Shown one piece after another: positions 8,913 through 17,491 of a stretch of 64,000 nucleotides of DNA. Source of the DNA: Propionibacteriaceae bacterium (lineage in GTDB: Bacteria; Actinomycetota; Actinomycetes; Propionibacteriales; Propionibacteriaceae); assembly GCA_025965155.1 (NCBI GenBank), contig JAOPXN010000070.1, forward strand, positions 169,790 to 233,789, read 5' to 3'. Positions within the stretch are counted from its first letter, which is position 1; each line of letters begins with the position of its first letter. A program made the translations under genes and the position numbers. The notes under the pieces are model-generated. The model searched no databases and was not told the DNA's origin. It saw only the letters and a list, made by a program, of their open reading frames with translations.

Positions 8913-8927
8913 AGGAATGTGTTGTAG

Positions 8928-10526
8928 ATGCTCGTTGTACGCGATGTCGAGGTGCGGGTCGGTGCCCGGCTGCTGCTGGAGCATGCCTCGTTCCAGGTGG
9001 CGGCCGGTGACAAGATCGGGCTGGTTGGACGGAACGGGGCGGGCAAGACCACGCTGACGAAGATGCTGGCCGGTGAAGGGACGCCGGCGGCCGGCTCCAT
9101 CTCGCGTACTGGGGAGGTCGGGTATCTGCCGCAGGATCCGCGGACCGGCGATGTGGAGGTGCTGGCGAAGGACCGAATTCTGTCGGCGCGCGGGATTGAC
9201 TCGGTCATCGCGCGGCTGCGGAAGGCGGAGCTGCAGATGGGCGACGACTCCGAGGCGGTACGCGATAAGGCGATGGCGAGCTATGCCCGGGCGGAGGCTG
9301 AGCTGGCTGCGGCCGGAGGCTACGCGGCGGAGGCCGAGGCGGCCCGGATCGCCAGCAACCTGTCGCTTCCGGAGAGGGTGCTGCACCAGCCGTTGAAGAC
9401 GCTGTCGGGCGGTCAGCGCCGACGGGTCGAGCTGGCCCGCATCCTGTTCTCCGGTGCCGAGACGCTGTTGCTGGATGAGCCCACGAACCACCTGGACGCC
9501 GACTCCATCGTGTGGCTGCGGAGCTACCTGCAGGGTCACTCCGGTGGACTGCTGGTGATCAGCCACGACACCGGCCTGCTGGACCAGACCGTCAACAAGG
9601 TGTTCCACCTCGACGCCAACCGGTCCGAGATCGACGTCTACGCGATGGACTGGAAGCGGTACCTGCAGCAGCGGGAGACCGACGAGAAGCGACGTCGTCG
9701 CGAACGGCAGAACGCCGAGCGCAAGGCGGACCAGCTGATGACCCAAGCCGACAAGATGCGGGCCAAGGCGACCAAGGCGACGGCGGCGCAGAACATGGCC
9801 AAGCGTGCGGAGCGGTTGCTGTCGGGCCTGGAAGGCGAGCGGGCGCAGGACAAGGTGGCGAAGATCAGGTTCCCCGAGCCGGCACCGTGCGGCAAGACGC
9901 CGCTGACGGCCAACGGACTGAGCAAGACCTACGGTTCGCTGGAAGTCTTCGCGGGAGTTGATCTTGCCATCGACCGGGGCAGCCAGGTCGTCATCCTCGG
10001 CCTGAACGGTGCAGGCAAGACCACGTTGCTGCGGATTCTGGCCGGGGTGGAGAAATCCGACACCGGCGAGGTGGTTCCCGGTCACGGGCTGCGGCTGGGG
10101 TATTACGCCCAGGAGCACGAGACCCTGGACGTGAACCGGTCGGTGCTGGCGAACATGAAGACCGCGGCCCCGCAGCTCAACGAGACCGACGTACGGAAGG
10201 TGCTGGGCTCGTTCCTGTTCTCCGGTGACGACGTGGACAAGCCTGCGGCTGTGTTGTCGGGCGGGGAGAAGACGCGGCTGGCGCTCGCCGCACTGGTCGT
10301 CTCCAGTGCCAACGTCTTGTTGCTGGACGAGCCGACCAACAACCTCGACCCCGCCTCGCGGGCGGAGGTACTGCAGGCCATCCGTAACTATGCTGGCGCC
10401 GTCGTTCTGGTGACGCACGATGAGGGAGCGGTGGAAGCTCTCGATCCCGACCGGGTGCTGCTGTTGCCCGACGGTGTCGAGGATCTGTGGACACCTGAGT
10501 ACGGCGACCTCATTTCCTTGGCCTGA
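8928..10526 (+). CDS. ABC-F family ATP-binding protein
   Basis: A 532-residue soluble protein with two ABC domains and no membrane segment, which defines the ABC-F class that acts on ribosomes rather than in transport. Domain 1 has GRNGAGKTT, LSGGQRRRVELAR and LLLDEPTNHLD. Domain 2 has GLNGAGKTT, LSGGEKTRLALA and LLLDEPTNNLD. A charged helical linker (about residues 240-300, rich in K/R/E) joins them and would enter the E-site region. It resembles the mycobacterial ABC-F gene found near suf. Members either regulate translation or protect from ribosome antibiotics; which applies cannot be told here. Confidence 0.93.
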   Translation: MLVVRDVEVRVGARLLLEHASFQVAAGDKIGLVGRNGAGKTTLTKMLAGEGTPAAGSISRTGEVGYLPQDPRTGDVEVLAKDRILSARGIDSVIARLRKAELQMGDDSEAVRDKAMASYARAEAELAAAGGYAAEAEAARIASNLSLPERVLHQPLKTLSGGQRRRVELARILFSGAETLLLDEPTNHLDADSIVWLRSYLQGHSGGLLVISHDTGLLDQTVNKVFHLDANRSEIDVYAMDWKRYLQQRETDEKRRRRERQNAERKADQLMTQADKMRAKATKATAAQNMAKRAERLLSGLEGERAQDKVAKIRFPEPAPCGKTPLTANGLSKTYGSLEVFAGVDLAIDRGSQVVILGLNGAGKTTLLRILAGVEKSDTGEVVPGHGLRLGYYAQEHETLDVNRSVLANMKTAAPQLNETDVRKVLGSFLFSGDDVDKPAAVLSGGEKTRLALAALVVSSANVLLLDEPTNNLDPASRAEVLQAIRNYAGAVVLVTHDEGAVEALDPDRVLLLPDGVEDLWTPEYGDLISLA

Positions 10527-10528
10527 CT

Positions 10529-10557
10529 ATGATCTTGGTCGCCTCCCTCAAGATCAT
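10529..10557 (+). terminator. Hairpin after the ABC-F gene
   Basis: Nine-base arms ATGATCTTG (10529-10537) and CAAGATCAT (10549-10557) enclose an 11-base loop two bases after the ABC-F stop. There is no T-run, so a terminator role is plausible but not proven. Both arms contain GATC, which recurs through this intergenic region. Confidence 0.45.
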
Positions 10558-10705
10558 GTAGGTCTTTGACCGAAGTGCATGTCATCGGGGAGATCAGCAA
10601 CAAGATTTGACGATCTTGGTTTTACAACGGTGCACTTTGCCATTTCTCGTGATCATGACGCCCTTTCCCCGACATAAGGGGGGAAAAGTGCTAGAAATGG
10701 TTGAT

Positions 10706-10732
10706 CAATGATCATGCAAAGATCGATCATTG
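10706..10732. promoter_or_regulatory. Inverted repeat upstream of the HTH/histone-like gene
   Basis: CAATGATC (10706-10713) and GATCATTG (10725-10732) form an 8-bp dyad around an 11-base centre, 60 bp before the start codon at 10793. The whole 10529-10792 gap is more AT-rich than its surroundings and carries about nine GATC sites. It is a candidate operator for the HTH protein encoded downstream or for another regulator. Confidence 0.35.
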
Positions 10733-10792
10733 GTTGCAATAGGTCATCGAGCGCACCGCCCGGCGACGCCCGATCTGATCAGGGGAGGCATT

Positions 10793-11752
10793 GTGGCTAA
10801 GGCACTAACCAAAGGTTCCCGAATCACCGGCGCACAGCGGGATGCATTGGCGGCGCAGTTCGCGAAGAGATACAGCGCGGGCGAGAGTATCCGCAAGATC
10901 GCCGAGGACGCCGGCCGTTCCTTCGGCTTTGTCCACGGCGTCCTGAAGGAGGCAGGTACTGCGCTGCGGGGCCGTGGCGGTGCCACCCGCGGGGCCAGAC
11001 AGCCGGCCGGCGCGGGCGCCGCCGGACGGAGCGCCGCCCGCCGGACCACGGCCAGCCAAGCTCCGGCCACGACTGCGCCAAGCAGAGGTGCCGCACGCAA
11101 GTCGAGCGCAACCAAGACCAATGCCAGCAAGGCCACCGCCAGGAGTGCGGCCAAAGCCGCCCCAGGAAGGTCGGCGGCGCCGAAGGCACCAGCAACCAGG
11201 AAGACCGCGAGGAAGACCGCGACTGGGGCTTCAACCGCCGCGGCGGCCAAGACCGCCAGGGTAGGGGCCACCAAGACCAGCAAATCTGCGGTCACCAAGT
11301 CGACACCGACGACAAAGTCGGCCGGAACCGCGCCGGGGCGCGGCCCGGCGAAGACCTCGACGGCGAAAACTCCGGCGGCCAAAGCCTCCGCCGGGAGGAC
11401 CTCAGCGGCGAAGACCCCAGCCTCGAAATCTTCAGCCTCGAGATCCTCAGCCTCGAAGTCCTCTGCGGCGAAGACATCGGCCACGAAGACAACGGCGGCT
11501 AAGGCCGGCGGCCCCAGGACGCCCGCGAAGGCGACGAAGAGCGCCGGGACCGGGAGCGTCGCGAACAAGTCGGCGGCCCGGACCGCCGCCGCGAAAGCGC
11601 CGACCAAGAGCTCGGTGACCAGGTCCGACGGGCATCAGACGGCCGCCAAGGCGACATCCGCCAAGACGGCTGCGACGAAGAAGGCCAGCCAGCGGACCGC
11701 CGCACCAGCGACCAAGAAGGCCGCGGCCCGAACGACGGCGAAGAACGGCTGA
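10793..11752 (+). CDS. Small HTH protein with long Lys/Ala-rich histone H1-like tail
   Basis: A 319-residue basic protein. Residues 1-70 match the short conserved actinobacterial helix-turn-helix protein family (ESIRKIAEDAGRSFGFVHGV, ending LRGRGGATRG), which is usually encoded alone at about 70-75 residues. From about residue 75 to the end there is only Ala/Lys/Thr/Ser/Pro, with repeated AAKT, SAAKTPASKSSAS and TKTS blocks like eukaryotic histone H1 tails. GTG 10793 is the start because AGGGGAGG precedes it by 5 bases. The likely role is nucleoid binding with some DNA selectivity from the HTH; this is inference. Confidence 0.8.
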   Translation: MAKALTKGSRITGAQRDALAAQFAKRYSAGESIRKIAEDAGRSFGFVHGVLKEAGTALRGRGGATRGARQPAGAGAAGRSAARRTTASQAPATTAPSRGAARKSSATKTNASKATARSAAKAAPGRSAAPKAPATRKTARKTATGASTAAAAKTARVGATKTSKSAVTKSTPTTKSAGTAPGRGPAKTSTAKTPAAKASAGRTSAAKTPASKSSASRSSASKSSAAKTSATKTTAAKAGGPRTPAKATKSAGTGSVANKSAARTAAAKAPTKSSVTRSDGHQTAAKATSAKTAATKKASQRTAAPATKKAAARTTAKNG

Positions 11753-11857
11753 ACCTGCGCTCCGGAATGAGGCCTGCCTGCTGAGCGTTGCAACCGACGA
11801 CGGTTGCGCCGAGGAACTCGGCCGCGCGCCGGTGGGCTATGAGGTGAGGAGAACGCG

Positions 11858-13750
11858 ATGTCGATGATGCGCGGCGGGATGATGAGCCGCATGTCGCGGG
11901 ACCCCTCGATCTCGGACTACAAGCTAAAGAAGGGCGTCGTTCGACGCGTTCTCGCTTTTGCCCGGCCGTATCGCGGGTTGATCAGCGTCTTCATCGTCTT
12001 GATCGCGGTGTCGGCAGCGCTGTCGGTGGCCCCGCCGCTGTTGTTCAAGCAGATCATCGACGACGGTGTGCTAGGCGGAGACCCCCGGCTCGTCGTGACC
12101 CTATCGGCGGTCGTCGCCGGACTGGCGATCATCGACGCCGGCATCAGCATCGTGCAGCGCTGGTGTTCCTCCAAGATCGGTGAGGGCCTGATCTTCGATC
12201 TTCGTACCCGCGTGTTCGATCATGTGCTGAGCATGCCGATCGCCTTCTTCACCAGGACCCAGACCGGGAAACTGGTGTCCAGACTCAACTCCGACGTGAT
12301 CGGCGCCCAGCAGGCCTTCACCTCGACCCTGTCGACGGTGCTCTCCAACGTCATCAGCCTGGTGCTGGTTCTGACAGCCATGCTGGTGCTGAGCTGGCAG
12401 CTCACCGTTGCGGCGCTGGTGCTGCTGCCGATCTTCCTGATCCCGGCCAAGCTGGTCGGTCGCCGGCTGGCCCTGTTGACCAGGGAGCAGATGCAGCTCA
12501 ACGGGGAGATGTCGGTCAGCATGACCGAGCGGTTCAGCGTCAGCGGTGCGCTGCTGGTGAAGCTGTTTGGCCAACCGGTCGAGGAGCACGCGCGGTTCGC
12601 CGAGCGGGCCGGCGCGGTACGCGACGTGTCGGTCAAGATCGCCCTGAACGGCCGGTTCTTCATGACCTCGCTCGGTCTGGTCGCTGCGCTGGCCACTGCC
12701 CTCGTGTACGGCATCGGCGGCCTGTTCACCATCCAGGGCGCACTGACCGTCGGCACGCTGACCGCGTTGGCCGGGCTGCTGGCGCGGTTGTACGGCCCGC
12801 TGACCCAGCTGACCAACCTGCCGCTGGACGTGATGAGCGCACTGGTGAGTTTCGACCGTGTGTTCGAGGTCTTGGACCTGGCGCCGATGATCGCCGATTC
12901 CGACGACGCCAAGCCGGTGACCGGGCCGTCGTCGGTCTCGTTCCGCGCGGTGTCATTCCGCTATCCGGGGCCTGAGGAGGTGTCACTGGCCAGCCTGGAG
13001 TCGGTGGCCTCGCTGGACCAGCGGCGCAGCGAGGACGTGCTGCATGACGTCAGCTTCGACGTACAGCCCGGCCAGACCGTCGCCTTGGTGGGCCCTTCGG
13101 GCGGCGGTAAGACCACGATCACGCACCTGGTTGCCCGGCTGTACGACACCACCGCCGGATCCGTGGAAGTCGGCGGTGTCGATGTTCGTGACCTCCAGCT
13201 TGCTTCGCTGCGCAAGACGGTCGGCTACGTCACACAGGATGCGCACATGTTCCACGACACTATCCGCGCCAACCTGGCGTACGCCAAACCCGACGCCACC
13301 GTGCCGGAGATGATGGCGGTCCTGGAGGCGGCCCAGATCCACAACCTGGTGGAGTCGCTGCCCGACGGCCTGGACACCGTCGTGGGCGAGCGCGGGTACC
13401 GGCTGTCTGGTGGCGAGCGGCAACGGCTGGCCATCGCCCGGCTGCTGCTAGCCGCGCCGCCGATCGTGATTCTGGATGAGGCCACAGCGCACCTGGACTC
13501 CGAGTCCGAGGTGGCGGTGCAGCGTGCCCTGGACGAGGCGATGCACGGTCGTACCAGCATCGTGATCGCGCACCGGCTGTCCACCGTCCGGCACGCCGAC
13601 CTGATCGTCGTGATCGACCGTGGCCGGGTGGTGCAGCAGGGCCGTCACGCCCACCTGTTGGCTGAAGGCGGGCTCTATGCCGAACTGCACCGCACCCAGT
13701 TCGCCGAGGCTGCCGCCGACGTCATGGCCGACGCGGAGCCCACACGCTGA
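11858..13750 (+). CDS. ABC exporter, fused membrane and ATPase domains
   Basis: A 630-residue half-exporter. The N-terminal half has six predicted membrane helices (first near residue 40), with the exporter coupling region FFTRTQTGKLVSRLNSDV. The C-terminal half is an ATPase with GPSGGGKTT, LSGGERQRLAIARLLL and ILDEATAHLD. Such proteins pump lipids, peptides or drugs out of the cell as dimers. No partner half-transporter is adjacent, so a homodimer is likely. GAGGTGAGGAG precedes the ATG. The 3' end overlaps the convergent rlmA gene by 29 bp. The substrate is unknown. Confidence 0.93.
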   Translation: MSMMRGGMMSRMSRDPSISDYKLKKGVVRRVLAFARPYRGLISVFIVLIAVSAALSVAPPLLFKQIIDDGVLGGDPRLVVTLSAVVAGLAIIDAGISIVQRWCSSKIGEGLIFDLRTRVFDHVLSMPIAFFTRTQTGKLVSRLNSDVIGAQQAFTSTLSTVLSNVISLVLVLTAMLVLSWQLTVAALVLLPIFLIPAKLVGRRLALLTREQMQLNGEMSVSMTERFSVSGALLVKLFGQPVEEHARFAERAGAVRDVSVKIALNGRFFMTSLGLVAALATALVYGIGGLFTIQGALTVGTLTALAGLLARLYGPLTQLTNLPLDVMSALVSFDRVFEVLDLAPMIADSDDAKPVTGPSSVSFRAVSFRYPGPEEVSLASLESVASLDQRRSEDVLHDVSFDVQPGQTVALVGPSGGGKTTITHLVARLYDTTAGSVEVGGVDVRDLQLASLRKTVGYVTQDAHMFHDTIRANLAYAKPDATVPEMMAVLEAAQIHNLVESLPDGLDTVVGERGYRLSGGERQRLAIARLLLAAPPIVILDEATAHLDSESEVAVQRALDEAMHGRTSIVIAHRLSTVRHADLIVVIDRGRVVQQGRHAHLLAEGGLYAELHRTQFAEAAADVMADAEPTR

Positions 13751-14573
13751 TGGTGACCGCCACCGTGACAGTGAACGGAACGGGCAGGCCACGCAGGCCC
13801 TGAGCGATGGCCCGCTCGTCCAGGTGGAACGCGTTCGGTCCCATCCGAACCAGGTCGCTCAGCGTGGCCCCATCCAGCGCAGACTCGAACTGGACCCGGA
13901 CGGCTTCGTCGGCCTCGAACCGGCCCGACAGGGCAGCCTCCAGCCGGTCACTCTTGGCTTCCTCGATGGACAGCAGCCCGAGCGGTTCCCGTAGCTCGGC
14001 GAGATGTTCGGGTTCGGGCGACACCACCAGCAGCCGTCCGGTCGGTTTGAGCACCCGATGGAACTCCTCGGCGTTGCGTGGGGCGAAGACGCTGCTGACG
14101 ACGTCGAACTGGCCGTCCCGCAACGGCAGCGGCTGCCAGACGTCGGCTACCACGGCAGCGAGCCGCGGATGTGCTCGAGCCGCGTGCCGGGCTGCGGCCA
14201 CGGAGACGTCCAGGCCGACACCTCGGGCGCCGGTGATCCGGTCCAGCATGGTCGCCAGGTAGTAGCCGGTCCCGGTGCCGGTGTCCAGCAGCCGGCTGTC
14301 GGCGCCCGAACCCGAACCGGCGGCCAGCGCGCTCAGCCGCTCGGCGATCGGCTGGTAGTGGCCGGCGGACAGGAAGTGGTCCCGGGCGGCGATCATCGGG
14401 CCCGTGTCGGCGTTGCGCGGCTGCTTGCTACCGAGCAGGTTCAGGTACCCCTGCCGAGCGAGGTCGAACGAGTGGCCGTTCGCACACCGGACGGCGCGGC
14501 CGTCACTCGACAGGGACAGCGGCCCGCCACAGTGCGGGCAGGCCAGCACATCGAGCTGGTCGAGGATCGCCAC
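13722..14573 (-). CDS. rlmA: RlmA-family 23S rRNA (guanine-N1) methyltransferase
   Basis: A 283-residue SAM-dependent methyltransferase of the RlmA group, which methylates N1 of a guanine in helix 35 of 23S rRNA (G745 or G748). The N-terminal zinc finger is CPHC ... CANGHSFD, followed by ARQGYLNLL, both diagnostic. The SAM-binding motif LLDTGTGTGYYL starts near residue 95. Gram-positive members of the RlmA(II) branch can give tylosin-type macrolide tolerance, but the branch is not settled here. It overlaps the ABC exporter tail and is 3 bp from the SDR gene on the same strand. Confidence 0.88.
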   Translation of the reverse strand: MAILDQLDVLACPHCGGPLSLSSDGRAVRCANGHSFDLARQGYLNLLGSKQPRNADTGPMIAARDHFLSAGHYQPIAERLSALAAGSGSGADSRLLDTGTGTGYYLATMLDRITGARGVGLDVSVAAARHAARAHPRLAAVVADVWQPLPLRDGQFDVVSSVFAPRNAEEFHRVLKPTGRLLVVSPEPEHLAELREPLGLLSIEEAKSDRLEAALSGRFEADEAVRVQFESALDGATLSDLVRMGPNAFHLDERAIAQGLRGLPVPFTVTVAVTISVWAPRRP

Positions 14574-14576
14574 GGC

Positions 14577-15338
14577 CTACAAGCTCCGCAACGACCCACC
14601 CTCGATGGGGATCACACAGCCGGTGAGGTACGAGGCCGCGGGGGACAGCACAAACGCAGCCACCCGGCCGAACTCCTCCGGCGTGCCGTACCTGCGGAGC
14701 GGGATCGACCCCTCGGCGGCGGCACGGCTGGCGGCGGGGTCCTCGGCCAGGGAGTCCAGGTGCCTCACCCGCTCGGTCTCGATCCGCCCCGGCATCAGGC
14801 CGACCACGCGGGTGCCGTTGGGCCCCAGCTCGTCGGCGAGCTCCTTGACCAGCATGCCCAGGCCGGGACGCAGACCGTTGGACGCGGCCAGCCCCCCGAT
14901 CGGCTGCTTGACCGACACCGACAACACCCAGCCGATGGCAAGGTCAGCGGCCGTGCCCTGTTTGGCCACGGACCGGGTCACCCGCAGTGCCGGAAGGAAG
15001 ACCGACTCGAAGGCCCCCCGCCATTGGTCCTCGGTGGTACCCAGAGCGGTACCGGCCGGTGGGCCGCCGACACTGACCAGGGTCCCGTCCAGCTGGCCGT
15101 ACGTATCCAGCGCCAGCTGGGTCGCCCGGTCCGCCACAGAAGGGTCCGCAAGGTCGGCGGCAAGGGCTACGGCACGGTGCGGTCCGAGCTCCTTGACGGC
15201 CTCGTCCAGCTTGTCCTTCCGGCGGGCCAGCAGGACCACCCGGGCGCCTTCGGCCACCAGCCGCTTCGCGCTGGCGCGGCCGAGACCTGCACTGGCCGCG
15301 GTGACGACGAACACTCGATCGGTGAGCCCAAGGTCCAT
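14577..15338 (-). CDS. Short-chain dehydrogenase/reductase, atypical active site
   Basis: A 253-residue Rossmann-fold SDR. The cofactor loop reads TAASAGLG in place of TGxxxGxG. Where classical enzymes have YxxxK, this protein has LAASNGLRPGLGMLVK, so the catalytic tyrosine is missing, although the loss is shared by a known SDR subfamily with the same SNGLRxG motif. ATG 15338 is chosen over an in-frame GTG six codons upstream because the SDR fold begins at once (MDLGLTDRVFVVTAAS). Substrate and even redox activity are uncertain. It probably shares a transcript with rlmA, 3 bp downstream. Confidence 0.85.
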   Translation of the reverse strand: MDLGLTDRVFVVTAASAGLGRASAKRLVAEGARVVLLARRKDKLDEAVKELGPHRAVALAADLADPSVADRATQLALDTYGQLDGTLVSVGGPPAGTALGTTEDQWRGAFESVFLPALRVTRSVAKQGTAADLAIGWVLSVSVKQPIGGLAASNGLRPGLGMLVKELADELGPNGTRVVGLMPGRIETERVRHLDSLAEDPAASRAAAEGSIPLRRYGTPEEFGRVAAFVLSPAASYLTGCVIPIEGGSLRSL

Positions 15339-15417
15339 GACGCGATCTTGCCACACGGGATCCGCGCACTCACGGGGTCACCGCGGGCATCGAAGGCTGG
15401 TTCCGCTCCTTGCCGGG

Positions 15418-16212
15418 TCAGCGGAGGCTGGGTTGCTTCCCGGCCGGGTCAGCGGAGGCTGCCTCCGGCTGCGTCCCGCTGGCTACCGCTGTCGCGTTCT
15501 CCCGTCGTGCTCTGAGGTCGCCGCGGATGAACACCACCACGCCCAGCACGCCGATTCCGGTGAACATGAACCACTGCACGGCGTACCAGAAGTGCGGTCC
15601 GTCGGAGAGCTCCGGCACAAGCACCGGTACCAGGCCGCCTGTCTGCGGTGGGTCGACTGTCAGCAAGCCGATATAGCCGTCCGGCACCCGGTAGGGCAGC
15701 GCGGACTGGAGCGCGGCGGAGTTGACCAGCCGGGTCTGACCGTTGACCGGCTGCACCGCCCCCTGGCGCCCCTGTTCGCTGCGGCGGACGTGACCGATGA
15801 CCGTCACCTCACCCGACGGGGGTGGCGGCGCTGTGGACGGGATGGCAACGCCACGGTCCATGGCGACAAATCCCCGGTCGACCAGGACCCAACCGGCGCT
15901 GGTCTGCAGTGGGGTGACCACCTCGTAGCCGTTGGCGTCGCCGTTGCTGCGGTATCGGATCACGAACTGGTGGCTGGCGTCGAAGGTGCCACGCGCCTCG
16001 ACTCGCTGCCACTGGTCGGCCTCGACGATGGGCCGGTTGAACACCTCCGTGTACGGCTTCACCGGTGACTGCTCGTTGCTGATGGTGCTGACGTTGCGTT
16101 CCTTACGCTGCTCCAGCCGTCGCAGCTGCCATTCGCCGAGGAAGACGAAGACAGTGCCGAGGACGGCCACGAACAGAATGAGGGCAACCCAACGGACCCA
16201 GAGCCTTTGCAC
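15418..16212 (-). CDS. SURF1-family cytochrome oxidase biogenesis protein
   Basis: A 264-residue membrane protein of the SURF1 family, which assists heme a insertion or assembly of cytochrome c oxidase. There is one helix near the N-terminus (residues 8-25) followed by GEWQLRRLEQR, a large extracytoplasmic domain with GYEVVTPL and WVLVDRGFV, and a second helix near residue 205-228 (HFWYAVQWFMF). The last residues are low-complexity. A 17-bp direct repeat (GGGTCAGCGGAGGCTG core) lies across its stop codon at about 15415-15460. TAACCT 6 nt upstream of the GTG start suggests a leaderless mRNA even though DUF6457 ends just before it. Confidence 0.92.
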   Translation of the reverse strand: MQRLWVRWVALILFVAVLGTVFVFLGEWQLRRLEQRKERNVSTISNEQSPVKPYTEVFNRPIVEADQWQRVEARGTFDASHQFVIRYRSNGDANGYEVVTPLQTSAGWVLVDRGFVAMDRGVAIPSTAPPPPSGEVTVIGHVRRSEQGRQGAVQPVNGQTRLVNSAALQSALPYRVPDGYIGLLTVDPPQTGGLVPVLVPELSDGPHFWYAVQWFMFTGIGVLGVVVFIRGDLRARRENATAVASGTQPEAASADPAGKQPSLR

Positions 16213-16221
16213 CTCCCCAGG

Positions 16222-16500
16222 TTAACTCTCCGGCGAATCGTCCTCCGGGCCGAACACGTTGCTGTGGTGATGGTCGCGCATGGCGAGCGCGGTGGCCTTC
16301 GCGGCGGCGGCGCCGAGCGGAGCGCCACGGCCGACCGCGAGGCCGAGCAGGAACGTGGTCAACGGGGCGGCCGGGCGCGCCACCTCGTGCGCGGCATCGC
16401 GGGCCAGGTCCAAGACGGTGTGGATGGTGTTGTTGTCGAAGGCGAAGTCTTGCACGCTCAGCTCGGCTGAAAGGGCCGTCAGCCATTCGTCCAGATCCAT
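16222..16500 (-). CDS. DUF6457 domain protein
   Basis: A 92-residue, mainly helical cytosolic protein matching the actinobacterial DUF6457 family. Elsewhere this domain occurs next to, or fused to, molybdopterin-guanine dinucleotide enzymes, and here it faces fdhD, so a link to molybdenum enzymes is likely. The molecular role is unknown. It begins MDLDEWLTAL with GAGGAG 8 bases upstream. Its TAA stop overlaps the presumed -10 box of the SURF1 gene, with 9 bp between the genes. Confidence 0.78.
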   Translation of the reverse strand: MDLDEWLTALSAELSVQDFAFDNNTIHTVLDLARDAAHEVARPAAPLTTFLLGLAVGRGAPLGAAAAKATALAMRDHHHSNVFGPEDDSPES

Positions 16501-16561
16501 CGTCCATGCTCCTCGCGTCAGGGGTTCACTTCACGTTGGTCCTACCTGACAGGATGATGGC

Positions 16562-17410
16562 ATGGGACGGGTTACACGTCGGTATCCGGTGCTGCGTTTG
16601 CGACAGGGCTCCCTCACCCGGGCCCCTGACACGGTGGCGGTCGAGGAGCCGCTGGAAGTGCGTCTCAACGGCGAGTCCTTCCTGGTGACGATGCGCACCC
16701 CGGGCGAGGACATCGACCTGATCCACGGGCTGCTGCATAGCGAGGGGGTCATCGCCGATCCCGCCGACGTGGCGGCGGCACGGTACTGCGACGGCGCCGG
16801 ACCGGACGGCCTGAACACCTACAACGTGGTGGACGTCCAGCTGAGGGATGGGTTGGCGCCGCCGGAGGCCGGTCTGCGGCGAAATGTGCTGACCACCAGC
16901 GCCTGCGGAATCTGTGGCACCACCTCCATCGACCAGGTCGTCCAGACCTCGCGCTTCGTGTCGGACCAGAGCTTCCGGGTGGCCTCGAGGGTGGTTCTGG
17001 ACGGGCCGCAGCAGCTGCGGGCGCAGCAGCGTACGTTCGACAAGACCGGCGGGCTGCACGCGGCCGGCCTGATGAGTGTCGAGGGACAGATGCTGTGCGT
17101 CCGTGAAGACGTCGGTCGGCACAACGCCGTCGACAAGGTGATCGGATGGGCGTTGCGGGAGCGACGGTTACCGCTGTCCGAGCTGATCCTCTGCGTGTCC
17201 GCCCGCGCCTCGTTCGAGCTGACCCAGAAGGCCGTCCTGGCCGGCCTGCCGATGCTGGCCGCGGTGTCCGCGCCCAGCTCGCTGGCGGTGGAGCTGGCGG
17301 ACCAGGCCGGGCTGACGCTCGTCGGCTTCGTCCGCGGCGACAGCCTGAACGTGTACAGCCATCCCGACCGCATCGTGGTGGAGAGCCACGAACCAATCCC
17401 TCAGAGCTGA
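16562..17410 (+). CDS. fdhD: Formate dehydrogenase sulfur carrier FdhD
   Basis: A 282-residue FdhD, the protein that transfers sulfur from a desulfurase to the bis-MGD cofactor to activate formate dehydrogenase. The catalytic pair is C115 and C118 in TTSACGICGTTS. The C-terminal half has REDVGRHNAVDKVIGWAL, also diagnostic. It is divergent from DUF6457, 61 bp apart. No formate dehydrogenase gene is in the window, so its client must be encoded elsewhere. Confidence 0.96.
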   Translation: MGRVTRRYPVLRLRQGSLTRAPDTVAVEEPLEVRLNGESFLVTMRTPGEDIDLIHGLLHSEGVIADPADVAAARYCDGAGPDGLNTYNVVDVQLRDGLAPPEAGLRRNVLTTSACGICGTTSIDQVVQTSRFVSDQSFRVASRVVLDGPQQLRAQQRTFDKTGGLHAAGLMSVEGQMLCVREDVGRHNAVDKVIGWALRERRLPLSELILCVSARASFELTQKAVLAGLPMLAAVSAPSSLAVELADQAGLTLVGFVRGDSLNVYSHPDRIVVESHEPIPQS

Positions 17411-17491
17411 CTGATCCCCTCACTGACTGATCTGCGGGTGCCTGGGTAAGGCGGAGGTACCGGCACCGAAAAACTGAAAAGGGGACAGATC

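Noticed and set aside
8598..10418. Long open frame antisense to the ABC-F gene (about 600 codons)
   Set aside because: GC-rich coding DNA keeps antisense frames open. The sense strand shows two complete ABC domains and the antisense product has no known motif.
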